A DNA stretch of 64,000 nt from Hirsutella rhossiliensis (taxonomy: Eukaryota; Ascomycota; Sordariomycetes; Hypocreales; Ophiocordycipitaceae). The position numbers and the translations under genes are program-made. A model generated the notes under the pieces. The model had not been told where the DNA came from, made no database searches, and saw only the letters and a program-made list of their open reading frames with translations. Below are positions 24,380 to 35,224 of the stretch, piece after piece. The DNA lies in contig NW_025408669.1 in assembly GCF_020360975.1 (NCBI RefSeq), positions 5,952,001 through 6,016,000 of the forward strand, read 5' to 3'. Every line of letters begins with the position of its first letter. The stretch's first letter is position 1.

Positions 24380-26266
24380 ATGTCGCTCGAGTACCGGCCG
24401 TTGCGAGCCGACGAGACACGGCTTCTGACCCTGTCGAGATGTCATGCGACGAGCCTCTGTGACGCTGGCCCCGGTCTCGACGACGTGAGCCTCGCCTTCA
24501 CGACCGTCTCCATTACAGCCGTCTCCATCCCGCCCTTTACTGCCCTCTCCTATGTCTGGGGAGATCCATCAGACACCGTGCAGCTCGAATACTCAGGTGG
24601 CTCACTATGTGTGACGCGCAACCTCCATGCCATCTTGGGCTGCCTCGCATCCTCGCTGGCCCTCGACCATGAGCCCGCTCACCTCTGGATCGATGCCATT
24701 TGCATCGACCAAGCCAGACTAGACGAGCGCGCGGCCCAGGTCCCTCACATGCGACAAATCTACTCGCGCGCCCGCTCTGTTCTCGTCTTCCTCGCCACCA
24801 CATCGGCCCCATATGAGCTTGGCTTGAGCTTTCTCGGCCAGGCCGCCCAGCACCCGACGTGGCATTACGAGCCGTCACTGGAGCCGCGCATCACGGTGCA
24901 GTCGGGGCTGGATGCTCATTCAGAGGCTCTTCGCGATTCCGTCATTGCCATCTTCGCCGCGCCCTGGTGGACCAGGGTCTGGACTGTGCAGGAGTTTGTG
25001 CTCGCGGGGCGCGTCACTTTTCGCTGTGGGCGTGCCGGAATTGACGGAGAGAGCATGCTAGCTGCGTCTGAGAACCTGAAAGACCACGAGAGTGGGTGCT
25101 GTTGGGCGGCCAGGCATGAGGCAGACGGAAGCTCGAGAGGGTATATCCACATCCCTAGCACCCCAAACGCCGGCATGTCACTGTTCCAGGCGATAATAAG
25201 GCTGGACCAGTTGCAAGTCATGTGCAATGCCGAAGCCTACGACGCGAGAAGCCTGCTGGGGGCACTCTCCATGTTTCGCACGCGCGAGTGCACCGATCCT
25301 CGCGACCACATCTTTGGCATGCTTGGGCTGGATCTGGGAGACCAAGATCAAAGCCTGCGGTCCCGGGTGCGAGTCGATTACACTGCTCCCGCGACCGAAC
25401 TGTTTCAAGACGTGGCCACTGCCATGATTCAAACGTCGGGAAACTTGGACGTGCTGAGCCATGTCTGCCAATACTCCAGTCTACGAGGCCGACTCGAAGG
25501 ACTGCCGAGTTGGGCTCCGGACTGGACCGCGACTGTCGACGAAACCTTCCATCACCGGTACTCGGAGCGCACCCGGCGCACCGTCCTGGCGAAGGCATCA
25601 GGGGACTCGAAATCAGCGTGGAATGTCGTCAGCCCGGGTAGAGTTGCGACGAAGGCCCTTTTCCTTGGACAGATATCGATGACTGCTTCTGGATATCCAT
25701 CCTCAAACTCATCTTTACCCGGCCAGCACGTCCTAGACAATTGGCGAGAGGTCTTTGAATGTCAACGGGAAGAGGGCTCGAAAGAGGAGCGCGCCAATCA
25801 CACGGACTTTGATTTTGGGCTGGTGATATCAGGGGGTCTCGCCCGTGCCGATTGGCACCAAGAGTCCGGCAGGCATGAAGAAGCGTTCCAAGGCTGGCGC
25901 GCATGGTTCACCGACGAAGACGCGCAGAATCTGCGAGAAGGCATTAGACAAGATGTCCGAGGGTTTGACGATCTCGCAAGGTCGATGACTCTCGAGAGGC
26001 GCATGTTTAGGACAGGTAATGGACGAGTCGGCTTCGGGCCAGAGTCTGCAGAGGGGGGAGATGTCGTGGTGTTGATGCCCGGCGGCAGAGTGCCGTACGT
26101 TCTAAGAAACGCTCATGGGTCAGGGGAGGGCCTAGACGGCGAGAAGAAAGTATTTAGTCTACTAGGCGACGCTTTTGTGCACGGGGCGATGCTAGGCGAA
26201 GCAGTTGCAGCACTCGACGGCAGGGACCGGGTTGATGTCGGATGGGAAGACATCTCACTTGTCTAA
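24380..26266 (+). CDS. Heterokaryon-incompatibility (HET) domain protein
   Basis: A single intact exon of 628 residues. The HET domain lies at about residues 50-210: FTALSYVWGDP, LWIDAICIDQ with MRQIYSRARSVLVFL, and WWTRVWTVQEFVLA are its three conserved blocks. The C-terminal about 400 residues lack a repeat or NACHT domain and have the usual layout of stand-alone HET proteins. HET domains trigger cell death in vegetative incompatibility and related defence; the partner is unknown. The ATG at 24380 directly precedes the typical MSLEYRPLRADETRLL start. It lies about 11 kb from the sigma/NLR locus, in the same gene-poor region. Confidence 0.92.
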   Translation: MSLEYRPLRADETRLLTLSRCHATSLCDAGPGLDDVSLAFTTVSITAVSIPPFTALSYVWGDPSDTVQLEYSGGSLCVTRNLHAILGCLASSLALDHEPAHLWIDAICIDQARLDERAAQVPHMRQIYSRARSVLVFLATTSAPYELGLSFLGQAAQHPTWHYEPSLEPRITVQSGLDAHSEALRDSVIAIFAAPWWTRVWTVQEFVLAGRVTFRCGRAGIDGESMLAASENLKDHESGCCWAARHEADGSSRGYIHIPSTPNAGMSLFQAIIRLDQLQVMCNAEAYDARSLLGALSMFRTRECTDPRDHIFGMLGLDLGDQDQSLRSRVRVDYTAPATELFQDVATAMIQTSGNLDVLSHVCQYSSLRGRLEGLPSWAPDWTATVDETFHHRYSERTRRTVLAKASGDSKSAWNVVSPGRVATKALFLGQISMTASGYPSSNSSLPGQHVLDNWREVFECQREEGSKEERANHTDFDFGLVISGGLARADWHQESGRHEEAFQGWRAWFTDEDAQNLREGIRQDVRGFDDLARSMTLERRMFRTGNGRVGFGPESAEGGDVVVLMPGGRVPYVLRNAHGSGEGLDGEKKVFSLLGDAFVHGAMLGEAVAALDGRDRVDVGWEDISLV

Positions 26267-27043
26267 GTAAAAGCCGGCAGCTCTTCCGGATAGCAATCTT
26301 GAGTCTGGGCCCGGCAGATTAATATTTTAGCGCTTTCCTTTCGCTAAGAAGTCACGTCAGGCAATTTCGCTGATATAGCCTTGTCGAGTGCCCGACTTCA
26401 TGCAATCAAAAAGGGGTTCGGGGCACAGCACTCTGTTGGAGGGCGAGAGACTAGGATAGGATTAGGACTTGTAAAGCAGTTAATCAAGGCACGCTGAGGT
26501 TCTCACGGCAAAGTCGCCCAACATAGCCCCCGACTTTGGTGACCCAGTATTTGACTCTGACAACGGGACTCGTTGTCCGGTTCTCCCCCAATGACTTTAC
26601 CGCAAGAGCTAACCCGCACCCGACTCAGGGTACTGCATCCCCCTTGCTCTCATACCAAGGCCTCAGCCCGCGCCCTCCAGGTCGTTATTGTGCGCCTGAG
26701 TCATGACGTCGCGGAACAACGCCGGAAATCGGCAAAGAAGGATCTGACATTGATCTTGAATCAGGGGCTAGGAAAGAGTCCGGGCTAATAAAAAACCACC
26801 AGCCTGATAGCAAAAACGGTTCGATCCCTATTAAACCGAGTAGCAAGTGCTCAAATCAGAGCTGGTATTCGGCCTCAGACAGCAACTTGATTAGCTATGT
26901 GCTTCTACATCTTGAAACCCTCCCATCTGTTCCGGCAATCCTGCATTAGATCTTGACCTGATATGGACTAGGCGCAGCTTTGTATTACAATTTGTATTAC
27001 AGGAGCAAAAAAGATCTTGGAATGGCAGACAGTGTGGGAATAT
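26267..27043. other. Intergenic, no gene seen
   Basis: Convergent spacer between the HET gene and the GH17 gene. A GGTTCGATCCC stretch at 26818-26828 resembles a tRNA B box but has no cloverleaf around it. Confidence 0.4.
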
Positions 27044-28147
27044 CTAAAGTACAAAGAGGGTGCTGGCAAGCACAATGCCGGCAAACAGGGCAAGAGACGT
27101 CTTTTGCTGGGCAGCGGCGCCCCGGACGGAATCGACGTTGGGGGGGTTGGAGCTGGCAACAGTCGTGCTCGAGTCAAATCCGGACCCAGACTGGGCCGGG
27201 CAGCTCAGGTCAAAGAGGGGCTTCTGCAGGTTGTCTTTCTCGGTGATGGCAAACTTCATCTTGTTTTCCGGGTTGGAGTCGCGCAGGATGTACCAGAACG
27301 TAGGCATCTTGTTGAACAGCTTCCCGCAGCCGATCGTGTCCCAGAAGTACTTGGCGTTCTTGATGCTGGGAATGCCGTTGTTCCACTTGGGGCCGCTCGA
27401 GGGCCAGCCGATCTCGGTGAGCCAAATGGGCTTGCCGTCGGCAACGCTTTGGGTGCTGTTGAGCGAGTTGTCGAACAGCTCGACAATGTTGGTGATGTCG
27501 TTGTTCTGGTCACTCATGTAGTAGGAGTAGGCGTCAAGACCAATCCAGTCCACAGCGTCGATGAGAGGCTTCATCTCCTTGTTGGGCCAGACGTCCCAGG
27601 TGTCGACATGGCCAACGGGGACATTCCGGAGAGCGGTATTGTTGAAAGCATCCCGCCACTGCTTGATGAACTCGACGAGGGCGTCGGGAGTGTTTCCAAC
27701 GCCAGCCTTGTTCTTCTTTCCAAGATCGGAGTTGCGGTAAACATCCTCGCTGCCGATGGAGCAGCCGACAATGAGGTCCGTCAGACTCTTGCCATGCTCC
27801 TCAATGGCCTTATTCATCGCGCTGATCTCATCGCTGATGTTCTTGGTGCCCGAAGCCCAAACGCCCAGCAAGATGGACGTGTTCGTCTGGACCGCGGCCG
27901 AGAAGGCGGCGATGGGGTCGTCTTTGGTGTTGGCCTGGCGGGTGGTGAAGAGCCGGACGGTCGTGAACTTGCCGTCTGTCCCGGGCAGTTGCTTGGCAGC
28001 CTTAAACTCGGCCAAAAAATCACTCTCCTGCTTGGCTTTGTAGTCGTCAAGGGTGGCACCGGAGTTGAAGCCAATGAAGTTCTGCGCGGCTTGCGCAACT
28101 GCGCCTCCGACGAGGGAGCCCGTCACGAGAGCAGAGTCGATGCGCAT
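27044..28147 (-). CDS. GPI-anchored glucan endo-1,3-beta-glucosidase (GH17)
   Basis: A single exon of 367 residues. It has an N-terminal signal peptide (MRIDSALVTGSLVGGAVAQA) and a GH17 barrel with the acid/base Glu in VGCSIGSEDVYR and the nucleophile Glu in WLTEIGWPSSG. A Ser/Thr-rich linker leads to a C-terminal hydrophobic tail (TSLALFAGIVLASTLFVL), as in GPI-anchored EglC-type enzymes. It acts at the cell wall on beta-1,3-glucan. Several N-glycosylation sequons are visible (NTS, NIS, NNT, NST). The first ATG in frame is at 28147. A CT-rich leader lies upstream. It looks intact. Confidence 0.9.
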   Translation of the reverse strand: MRIDSALVTGSLVGGAVAQAAQNFIGFNSGATLDDYKAKQESDFLAEFKAAKQLPGTDGKFTTVRLFTTRQANTKDDPIAAFSAAVQTNTSILLGVWASGTKNISDEISAMNKAIEEHGKSLTDLIVGCSIGSEDVYRNSDLGKKNKAGVGNTPDALVEFIKQWRDAFNNTALRNVPVGHVDTWDVWPNKEMKPLIDAVDWIGLDAYSYYMSDQNNDITNIVELFDNSLNSTQSVADGKPIWLTEIGWPSSGPKWNNGIPSIKNAKYFWDTIGCGKLFNKMPTFWYILRDSNPENKMKFAITEKDNLQKPLFDLSCPAQSGSGFDSSTTVASSNPPNVDSVRGAAAQQKTSLALFAGIVLASTLFVL

Positions 28148-30438
28148 TTTCAACGGTTAAAGACTAAAGGCGATGTAAAGAAGGTATTCGCAGCGGCAGT
28201 GTCGGATATGAATCCGTCCCCGTCGAATGCTATGTAAGTGAATTCGGTAACGAGCGTGAATCTGAACAAGCAGATCTAGTAGCAAAAGGGACAAAACGAG
28301 GGCACCGCGAGAAAGGAGAGAAAACTCGGATGCACAGTGGCCCTTGGGAAATACATATTACAAAACAATAGGACAAGGCCAGACAAGGTTTCAAGGCAGG
28401 ACTTGGCTCAAACCGGCCATTAGTACGCGTCTCTATATCTGAGGCCTTAATCCATTTTACGAAGCATATGCCTGCAATAGCAGAGTCTCGTCCTGGCCTG
28501 AGCCAATCAGCTTGAGCAGATATTTGCCGGCGCCATCTTGGCACTACTAGGTTCCAGCATCTCATGGGTGCGGTCGAGTCAGTCCAAATTATGCATACAC
28601 ACATTCTCCTTCTTTGTTTCTTCCACCCAGGGTACTGATCAGGAAAAGCCTCGTCCCATTATTCATAAGTACAGGAGCCGATACAGCAGGCACAGGAATG
28701 AGTTGGGAGTAATAGCGCAGCGACTCATACTGGCGTAGCATGCACGACATGGAGACACCTGTTTCTCGGATATCCCTCAAACATGCACGTGCCTGGCACC
28801 TGAGCCAAGGCCGTTACTCAGGTGGCCTTGTTTTTGCCTTACGCGGTTCTCACACGTTACAGAACTCCCTATGTATCCAGTCCGACGACATGTCATTCAT
28901 GCTACGCGTCACATCCAATCTTGGCTCCTTGTAGGCTCCATGAGGCAGAGTGTTGCTCGGCCTTGCGAGACTACGCGTAATATCCATCATTCATGCCATG
29001 GCTAGAGGCCCTAATAAAGGCTTTGGCCATGCACTTTTCCGCCGAAGCTCCCTACATAACATTGAAGCTGGGCGAGAGCTTGGCTTGAGTGAATCCACAT
29101 ACTGTACATGAACTACTTGTGCAGACGATGGCGATCTAGCTTATCAGATGTAATGTTGCGCGCTTGAGGAATTGGTGTCACTTTGATCTTCTCCAAGTCT
29201 CGGCATCGGAGAGATCGAGTGCGTCTCGCAAGACCTGGTTGACGCCCTCGCCCGCCCACAACATTATGAAATGCGCGGTGGTGTTACCATGGGCGCGACA
29301 CCGGGCTTGCTCCCCCGTCTGTGCCCGGTGGATAGCATACCGGTACATGGGCTTCAACGGCGGCGGCTCCGTGGTACCGGATACAGCAGGCTCCTCATCA
29401 CAGGCCTCGAAATGAGATATCTGATTTTGCTTCCCCATGTACCGAAACATGCAGGGTCTCGGACCGGTATTTCCTTCAACGGCCCCATTGCCTGGCTCGG
29501 CGTGGCATCACTCAATGGCTCTTCCCGCTTGGAGCTCACCCTCACATATAGACGGATGCATCCCTGAACCGCATGCCGGCTGAAGACGTCATTTCTATTT
29601 CCCAGTGCATAACACGTCCCAAGACTGACTAACTCAACCAGAGTAGGAAATCGTGATGTGGCATCGAGGATGTGCAGAGTGGCGTATTGAGCGCCTCCAT
29701 GTTGAGGCTTGGTATCCGTAAGACGCGGCCGACGCTATCACGGCCGTCGGTCTCGATACGGCCAAAGGGCTCTATGCGGCTTCTGTGACTATTACAAGGT
29801 CATCGGCCTGCCTTGGTGCGTCGAGTCTGATCCTGTCAAGCTCGCGGTGAGACTACCGTGACTAGGTGCCATGTGCCCTGCCCGCAGTGGGATGCCGGCA
29901 CCGGACTCTTATCACGGTCCCGAGCGGCGTGGAAAAAAGCCGAACGGGGAGTCTCGTTCAAGTTGTTTATGGACTTCTGTAACATCCCCGCTTAATCCTC
30001 AACCTATAAGCGTTAACTGCCCCTTACTGTCAAGAGTACCAAGAGAGCCACAAAGTTTGTAGCCCTCACAGCGTCTTCGAGGCTTGGACATGTAAACTCA
30101 CTCCAATTTTCTGTTGATACAATCTATAGATTTAAATGTTATGTTTCTGCTGCTTCAATATGAAACAAAGGTCGAAATAAAGCAAAAAACGCTTAGGAAG
30201 GGCGATTGGAGCCAGAATTGCCTGTGGCTGCTTGACCGTGCTCTTGGCCAACGAATCCGGACAAGAAACATCTCGTTCTATGAAATTCCTTTTCGCTGTT
30301 CCCTTCCCCCTTCCTATGTTTTCCTACGTGCCAGCCCCTGCCTGGTATCTTCCACTACCGAGCTGGACGAACTTCCGATTGGAAACAGAAGAAAACGATC
30401 GAATCGTCGTGGCTGGAGCGGGATGCCGAATGGACCCT
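28148..30438. other. Gene-poor spacer with weak coding relic
   Basis: A minus-strand frame, 29178-29450 (ATG at 29450), encodes about 90 residues with fairly natural composition (MFRYMGKQNQISHFEACDEE... ending WRRSK). It has no visible partner exon and could be a gene fragment. A plus-strand stretch near 29690-29800 is also weakly coding-like but contains a stop. Nothing can be named. Confidence 0.3.
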
Positions 30439-31846
30439 TTAGCAAGCCTTGGCCGCCGGTTTGGCCGCCGTGGGGGTGGCAGCGGGACGCGAGCATTCCG
30501 AGCATCCCTGCTCGGACTGGCCCGATGAGCCCGTATACAAGGCAGCGCCGACACCAGCAGACTGCTTCTGGGGCGTAGTAGCAGCAGCTTTGGTGCCACT
30601 CTCGCCAGTCACCCCCTGATCCAGACCGGTCCAACTGCCAGATCACCGACCCCGTGACGTCGATGGTGATTTCGTTCCTCAGGACATCATCAGCAGGGCT
30701 ATCCTGACAGCTGACCACCTCCATGGCGGCTTTACCAGCCTCGCCGACGGGCTCGGACTTGATGCGGACATTTCGCGCGAAATCTTCTGGGCTTGGCACT
30801 GGCAGTCGGGGGCCCGGTACATATTGGCGGCCTCATCTGCGGCAATGGCACGGCGCTCACCCTCGGCGGGAACAGCGCTCGACTTGAGTGCGACATATTG
30901 AAAGGAGCAAACGAGATCGCCGAAACCGCCGACGGTAATGTCGTTGTCGGAGAAGACGTGCCGGACCTGGCGGTGCCAGGTCTGGAGTTCCAGCCCGTCG
31001 CCTTTGGCAAGAGCCGTGGGAGTGGAGGCCGCGGCGGTGTCCGCAGTCTCCGACAGCTTCGTGGCGAGGCGTTGTCCTGGCTTCGCGGCAGAGGGCACGG
31101 CGAGAAGAGTCGTAGGCATGGCGGCCGCCGTCGAGGAAGCCGCTGACTTCCCCTTCACGCACTCCACGTCGTCGCCGATGGATTTTGCCGCTGAACGGCT
31201 TCCTGCTTGAGGTTGTTGAGCTCTCCCGAAGCCGCCGACGCCGGGTAGGTAGTGTTGTTGATGGTAAAGCGGGCGAGCCCCTGTGTCTCGGGTCTGTCGG
31301 GATAGTGCTCCTCGACGGTGAAATTCTTGAGCGGCTTCCGGTCTGCGAAGGCCACGCCTGTAAAATTGCTCCAGGAATTGCCGACGTCTCCCTGGAATTA
31401 GCCCCAGGCGAGGGCTTTGGGCGGGTCGTCCTTTTCAAACTTGTTGAAGGCGTTGATCCAGTGGCCGCTCATCTAGTCGTAACGCTCCTGAGACAGCAGC
31501 TCGCAGGCCAGGCAGCCCATGACATCCTTCTTATAGGACGCGCCCTCGCCGAACAAGCACTGTTTGTAAACAGCAAAATCCCGCTTCTGGTCCGTCGCCT
31601 CCTTATCGGAGAGGCGGCTGACAGACCCGCACATGCTCGAGATGTACTGCTCGGCGATGCAGGGCGGCACCGCGTTTTTGATGCCGAGCTGGTAGTTCTT
31701 ACCACGGAGTGGCACTGATCATTAATTGTCGTCTTGTTCTCGAGCCTCTGCAGGACATGGTTGGTGTCGATTTCCTGAGCCATGGCGACGCCTTAAAGAG
31801 CGGCGAGGGCGACGACGCCCGCCGAGACAGGGCTTTTGTTCAACAT
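30439..31846 (-). pseudogene. Broken secreted protein gene with Ser/Thr-rich tail
   Basis: The minus strand opens with ATG at 31846 and a signal-like run (MLNKSPVSAGVVALAAL), hits TAA, then continues in frame (GVAMAQEIDTNHVLQRLENK). The coding sequence can be followed across at least three frame changes. Recognisable blocks are NAVPPCIAEQYISSMCGSVS, FAVYKQCLFGEGASYKKDVM, NSWSNFTGVAFADRKPL, VGGFGDLVCSFQYVALKSS, NEITIDVTGSVIWQLDRSG and a Ser/Thr/Ala/Gly-rich tail ending near 30439. In-frame stops near 31794 (TAA), 31473 (TAG) and 31399 (TAA) are each one C-to-T change from CAA or CAG. The intact ancestor was probably a Cys-containing secreted or surface protein of about 450 residues. The family is not recognised. 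A TATAATAG box lies near 32020. Confidence 0.7.
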
Positions 31847-34103
31847 TGTAGGCAGAGAAGAACAGCTAAAGGCCGGGAGGCAGAGAATGTGATGAAATAC
31901 GACGTAAAGACTGGATTCTGGTTGGCAACCAGGTAGCAATAGAAATATCAAAGACAGACAGAGAGTGATGAGATGCGATGGTGGTTCGAGATGCAGAGGC
32001 CGGCGCCAACAGGCTATTATACACCAGATATCATCCACGGGTGTAGGTCCACAATCCGTCCAGCACCTGGCTGGCCATCATCTGAAAAGCGGCCTGTGCT
32101 GGCCGTGGGGATGGCCTCCAGTCGTGTATTCGGGATAGATCCTTAACAGGAAAGAGTGGTAACCGAGGGCTGCGCCATTCACGTTGATCGCGGGCGAATT
32201 GTAGTCAGTCTTGCTCGACTTGGACCTGAGGACAAGGCTCCTTTGAGACGTGACGCACGTTGTCATTCTATAACAGCGAAGTGGAAGCATATGCACAAGT
32301 CATTGACTCACACCTTCGTCACCACTCCCATCATTAGTTTAAACTGGATCCATAATCTTGTAGACAGCATGACTTTGTACGTATGCCTACTATCCAGTGT
32401 TGACAAGCGTCGGGGGTCGTGTCTTGACGCGCAATGACCTGTCTACAGTTGCGGAATAACTTGGTATATTTGGTCAGATATGTACCTACTCCATAATTCG
32501 TCCTGGGCCGTGAAGATACAGTGAGTCGAGCGCACAGCCATGGCACGGAGGTGTCATGTTCACGGATCATCGGGAAGCAGTTTAGTGTTTGGGGTTGACA
32601 ATGAGCTGGGGCAGTGCTGGGTGGCTGGCCTTCCCTTGGTCCCCCGAACCGGTCTAATTCTGAACTATATGACCAAATGCTTTCACAACTGGGAGAGCAC
32701 CTTGTCGAAGAACAATGGGAACAGTTTTCGTTTTGGGCTACGTGACCTGGTCTTCAATTATGTCTACACACGGCTTGCAATCCTAGGGTCTGTTTGATAA
32801 CGGTACATGTCCATCATTGGATTTGCAGTTGTCGGTCTTTTATTTATATTTCTTCAATTATGGATAACTGGAAAGGGCCGAGACTACGTTGTCACTCAAT
32901 GCGGTGCTATCAGTCCGGCCCGTTCGAGTATATGGCTCATTGTCTACGGTTTATCACATCTACCCATATTGAATCCCTTTATTTATAGAAGCGCATCTCT
33001 TTATGATACCGAACTTATCGATCGAACTGACTGAGCATCTTGCTGCGACTGGCTTTCTCTTGGAGAAATGTAGTAGTAATTATATTTGGTAACTTTGTCT
33101 CTCAGGACGAGTCATCTTTCCTGCTACTACCAGGGCAACTAAGAAGGTAATTATCTGTATTACGAAGCAAGATTCGTTTTGTTCCGACTTGTTCTTGTCT
33201 AGGCCAAACGCCTTATTCTCATTACCTTTGACGATGTAGATTCGACGAGTGCCGGCGAATCTATTGTCGGCCTCTGCGCATACGTCAATGACTCAATTAA
33301 ACATTAATCGTATGTCAAGGAAGCCACGGACTGGCGATGACGTGAAGCCGCTTTGGGACGGTGGCATTGGTGTCTCGCCGCCGCCTCGATGCCACTATAG
33401 GGGGAGCTAAGCCGGGGTCTTTTTCCAATCAACCCCATTTAAGAAATCTGTAATAGAACACTGACTGTGTTCTTTCTACCACTTATTCAACCAGACCAAG
33501 CTGATACTGTCCATCTTGCTGGATGCGATGGTGACTGCGCACGGACTAAGCACGGGGGTGTGGGTGGGTGTGTTGCAAGTCTTGCCACAGTGTTGTGGAT
33601 TACAGGCCTTTCCAGGGATGGAAACTAGCTCGCATACCGCCTATTGTTGTCTCATGAACCATCGGAAAATCAAACAGAGCAGAGTCAAGCAAGTCCTGTC
33701 CGGGCCTGCTGTCGAAAGCCGGTCGACCCCTTAAAGTAAATTCTGAGTCGTGACAGCATCCCACGCCATGCAGATCCTGTCGTCATACTTCTCTCTCGTC
33801 TGCGGACTCCCACTGTCGCAGCCTATGCATATATTGATCTGACGAAGCCCGCGGTCGCTCGACCCGCCCTTGTTCCCTTCAATATGGTCATGAAGCTATC
33901 AGGGCCCAGTCATCCGATTCTGTTCACCATCTCGGCGGCCCAGTTCGGACTTTGCTGGCCATTGTCCATTATCGTCATTTATTCCGCGCCCGAGGCGGGA
34001 GGAAAACCCGGCCATCCTTCGATACAATCAGTCTGCCGAGTGCGTGTCAGGAACACGCGCCACCGCATCTTCAGGAAGCCGGCCAGCAATTCTTTCTCAC
34101 ACG
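31847..34103. other. Gene-poor spacer
   Basis: No reading frame with convincing composition on either strand. The sequence is relatively AT-rich, and 33760-34100 looks like promoter and leader of the small membrane protein gene. Confidence 0.4.
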
Positions 34104-34373
34104 ATGCCCCTTGTTGCTGCCTCCAACCTATGGGACCAGGCAGTCGTCCTCCTGATCACGGCCCTGGCCGCCTTCGTCCTGGGCTTCGTGGTGGGTGTCT
34201 TCAACGTGCGCGGTCACGTCATCTCGCCAAAACGGCACAACAAGCGCCGCCAAAAGCTGTCCGACGCCTTTGATAGCGACGAGACCGATGTCGAGGATGA
34301 TCTGATACTAGATCACGCTCCCAACTGGGCGAATAGCGAGGAGACCGATCGGCAGCAAGGCCTGAGGGTATAA
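34104..34373 (+). CDS. Small single-pass membrane protein, hypothetical
   Basis: An ATG-initiated frame of 89 residues: a short N-terminus (MPLVAASNLWDQ), one strong transmembrane helix (AVVLLITALAAFVLGFVVGV), a basic patch (PKRHNKRRQKL) that should stay cytosolic, and an acidic tail (DSDETDVEDDLILDHAPNW). This ordered composition is unlikely by chance. No family is recognised. Size and layout suggest a membrane-anchored adaptor or tail-facing peptide; that is inference. Confidence 0.55.
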   Translation: MPLVAASNLWDQAVVLLITALAAFVLGFVVGVFNVRGHVISPKRHNKRRQKLSDAFDSDETDVEDDLILDHAPNWANSEETDRQQGLRV

Positions 34374-35224
34374 ACGGCCGGTATCACAGAGTACGGACCG
34401 GGCTGGAAGAATGCATGATGATATCTTTGGCAGATGTTTCAGCAAGACCAGAGTAGTTTAGGCGGATAGGCTCTGAGACAGCAAAAGTCCGATCAAAGCT
34501 GCGGCGAACATCTAACAGGAGTCTTGGGCACCTCTATCCCAAGGCCGGCAGCCGCTGCCTTAAAAAAAAACGCTATTCATAGATGCAAAGAGTGTGCCGG
34601 ACCTTCTTCGCCCACTAGTCAGGCATCTCAAAGGGCGCTGTATGAGTAGAGGTTGACATTTTTAGTGGCCTTCAGGGGAGAGCGCCTGAAGTGGCTGGCT
34701 TGACTCAGAGGCACAGTCTATGCGCAATGCGGGATCACCGACGCCCTAAGGTTCCTCGGAGTCCGAGGTTGGATGCATTTGGAGCCCTTATATCAACTCG
34801 GGAACCCGCGTCTCCGCTGAAAGTGAGCCTCGTGGCTTATTCGCCGCAAGTTGGACCGCGCAAGCAACAGTCGCATTGATAGGCAGAAGAAGAGTCACTG
34901 GTCAGGAATCAAGACATGGCAATTCGGCAAACGGATTAAGAAGAATCAGGGACCGCGAACTCGGCCGCCCATCTAGGACTGGACACCGCGTGCCTTCTCA
35001 GTTGCGACTTGAGGCTGCTCTTCTGGTTCGAGTCGTAAAAGCAGACTGCATGTAGTATTGCTGATAACATGTGGAACAGAAACGATAAAAATCAGGCTGG
35101 TAGCTCCTTTCCCTTGCGGTGACTGACTGGAGGAGCAGGCCCGCGCCAAATAGAGCGAATACAGGCACGGAAACGCTCCCACGCTCATGTACCAAGACTT
35201 GAGGACGCGTGGCACAGCGCCCTT
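34374..35224. other. Intergenic, no gene seen
   Basis: Convergent spacer between the small membrane protein gene and the first SesA-like gene. No supported frame. Confidence 0.4.

Noticed and set aside
26790..26850. GGTTCGATCCC resembling a tRNA B box
   Set aside because: The T arm does not pair and no acceptor or anticodon stem can be drawn around it.
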